Shown: positions 63,624 through 64,000 of the stretch, piece after piece
Layout of the letters: each line of letters opens with the position of its first letter
How positions within the stretch are numbered: the first letter of the stretch is position 1
From: Orychophragmus violaceus
Lineage: Eukaryota > Streptophyta > Magnoliopsida > Brassicales > Brassicaceae
DNA length: 64,000 nt
Assembly: GCA_030180135.1 (NCBI GenBank)
Contig: CM058230.1
Coordinates: 106,135,503-106,199,502, forward strand
Reading direction: 5' to 3'
Notes under the pieces: model-generated
Databases searched by the model: none
What the model saw: only the letters and a program-made list of their open reading frames with translations
Told to the model about the DNA's origin: nothing
Translations under genes and position numbers: made by a program

Positions 63624-63962
63624 CAGTAAGGAGGTGTGGTGGAGGAAACGGGTGAAAAAAAAATGACGGTATATGATAAACTGATCGTGGACTGATCCTA
63701 TGCACCGTGGGACAGTCGCAGTGCATGAAAAACCAAGTGTTCATGGCCCGAGAAGAATCGGGTCGAGTTTTTTCGAAAGTACCACGACCAAAACCCCTCA
63801 TATAGACAGTAAGGAGGTGTGGTGGAGGAAACATGTGAAAAAATGACGGTATATCATAAACTGATCGTGGACTGATCCTATGCACCGTAGGACAGTCGCG
63901 GTGCATGAAAAACCACGTGTTCATGTCCCGAGAAGGATCGAGTCGAGTTTTTTCGAAAGTAC

Positions 63963-64000
63963 TGTAACATCCCGGAACCGGGAGTCTGACCACACCCTAA
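63963..64000. mobile_element. Edge of a probable Ty3/gypsy-type LTR inserted in the satellite
   Basis: Satellite sequence stops mid-monomer after CGAAAGTAC, and the next bases are TGTAACATCCCGGAACC. LTRs begin with TG and end with CA, and many plant Ty3/gypsy LTRs start TGTAACACCC or a close variant. Their ends can be near-mirror images, and the reverse strand here ends GGGATGTTACA, so this could be the left edge of an LTR on either strand. If so, the 5 bases AGTAC at 63958-63962 would be the left target-site duplicate. Only 38 bases are visible. No primer-binding site or protein domain can be checked, so assignment rests on the terminal motif alone. Confidence 0.6.

Larger units (their letters stand above)
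33934..63962 (-). repeat. Satellite array, right arm (about 164 monomers, - orientation)
   Basis: The same satellite family continues here on the opposite strand. The + strand reads the reverse complement, for example CCATATGAGG becomes CCTCATATGG and the T-tract becomes an A-tract before TGACGG. Spacing stays about 183 bp, apart from six 94-bp truncated units and three monomers lengthened by 27 bp. Private variants include a TTG insertion in CAAGTGTTGTTCATGG, AAACATGTG in place of AAACAGGTG or AAACGGGTG, CACAGTGG in place of CACCGTGG, and, near the right end, GTCGCACTGC. Three sub-domains can be told apart by their variants: about 34-43 kb, 43-58 kb and 58-64 kb. The last monomer is cut off mid-unit at 63962, where a TGTAACATCCC sequence begins. 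Confidence 0.97.

Noticed and set aside
1..63962. CRISPR-like array of regularly spaced repeats
   Set aside because: The whole 183-bp unit is conserved with no unique spacers, and no cas genes are present. This is tandem satellite.
33934..63962. The right arm as a simple inverted duplication (or assembly mirror) of the left arm
   Set aside because: Marker variants, truncated units and higher-order blocks differ completely between arms. Close mirror identity is limited to the one-monomer range expected of any two monomers, so a full-length mirror artefact is excluded; a local mis-join at 33934 is not.
63433..63993. A - strand frame beginning MVRLPVPGCYSTFEKT that starts in the non-satellite end
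   Set aside because: It is a chance frame running from the LTR-like sequence into the satellite frame; it has no independent support.
63995..64000. CCCTAA at the very end, resembling a plant-type telomere repeat
   Set aside because: It is a single partial hexamer inside LTR-like sequence, with no tandem copies.

Overview
This window is essentially one tandem satellite DNA array. I find no protein-coding, rRNA or tRNA gene that I would defend. A monomer of about 182-183 bp (61 codons when its T-tract is 9 T long) repeats from base 1 to base 63962, about 350 copies by length. Only the last 38 bases (63963-64000) are not satellite. They begin TGTAACATCCC, as many plant Ty3/gypsy LTRs do. Monomer size, array size and an LTR-like sequence breaking into the array suggest pericentromeric, centromeric or knob-type heterochromatin of a flowering plant. 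That is inference: I do not recognise the monomer as a named family.

Monomer map, numbered from the ATG of ATGAGGGGTTTTGG: dyad TTTCGAAA at 24-31; variable block 43-57 (A-type with TTCTTCCCGGGCC, B-type with TCCTTCTCGGGAC); an 8-bp inverted repeat, ATGCACCG at 76-83 and CGGTGCAT at 95-102 with an 11-nt loop; a T-tract at about 139-147 that varies from 6 to 11; a pyrimidine-rich end (TTTCCTCCACCACACC); and TGTCCAT or TGTCTAT before the next ATG.

Layout. From 1 to 33933 monomers run in the + direction (left arm, about 185 copies). At 33934 orientation flips, and 33934-63962 runs in the - direction (right arm, about 164 copies). The flip is a fold-back with 158-bp inverted arms (5 mismatches by my count) around a 29-bp spacer, and its breakpoints flank the monomer's own hairpin. 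Both arms are patchworks of multi-monomer segmental duplications. The left arm has a 7-monomer block in four copies (1.5-9.9 kb), a 24-monomer, 4385-bp tandem duplication (13570-22340), a 12-13-monomer duplication (23254-28000) and an 8-monomer duplication (29705-32570). The right arm has a 5-monomer duplication (35143-36979), a 3.02-kb offset pair (38.1-43.5 kb), a 7-monomer duplication (43.1-45.7 kb), a 3.85-kb offset pair (44.9-51.9 kb), a 2.7-kb block copied 9.45 kb away, and a 4-monomer unit in three copies at the far right.

The arms carry different private variants. Left only: a 13-bp-stem hairpin variant, GCGTAGG and CGCACCTG. Right only: a TTG insertion, a 94-bp truncated monomer in six copies and a 27-bp internal duplication in three copies. 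They have therefore been homogenised separately, and the right arm is not a simple inverted copy of the left.

The most interesting signal is the coincidence between the monomer's dyad, a rarer variant in which a third inverted copy makes a longer alternative hairpin, and the position of the fold-back. Together these suggest that hairpin-driven template switching shapes this satellite. All comparisons were made by eye; identities and block edges are approximate.
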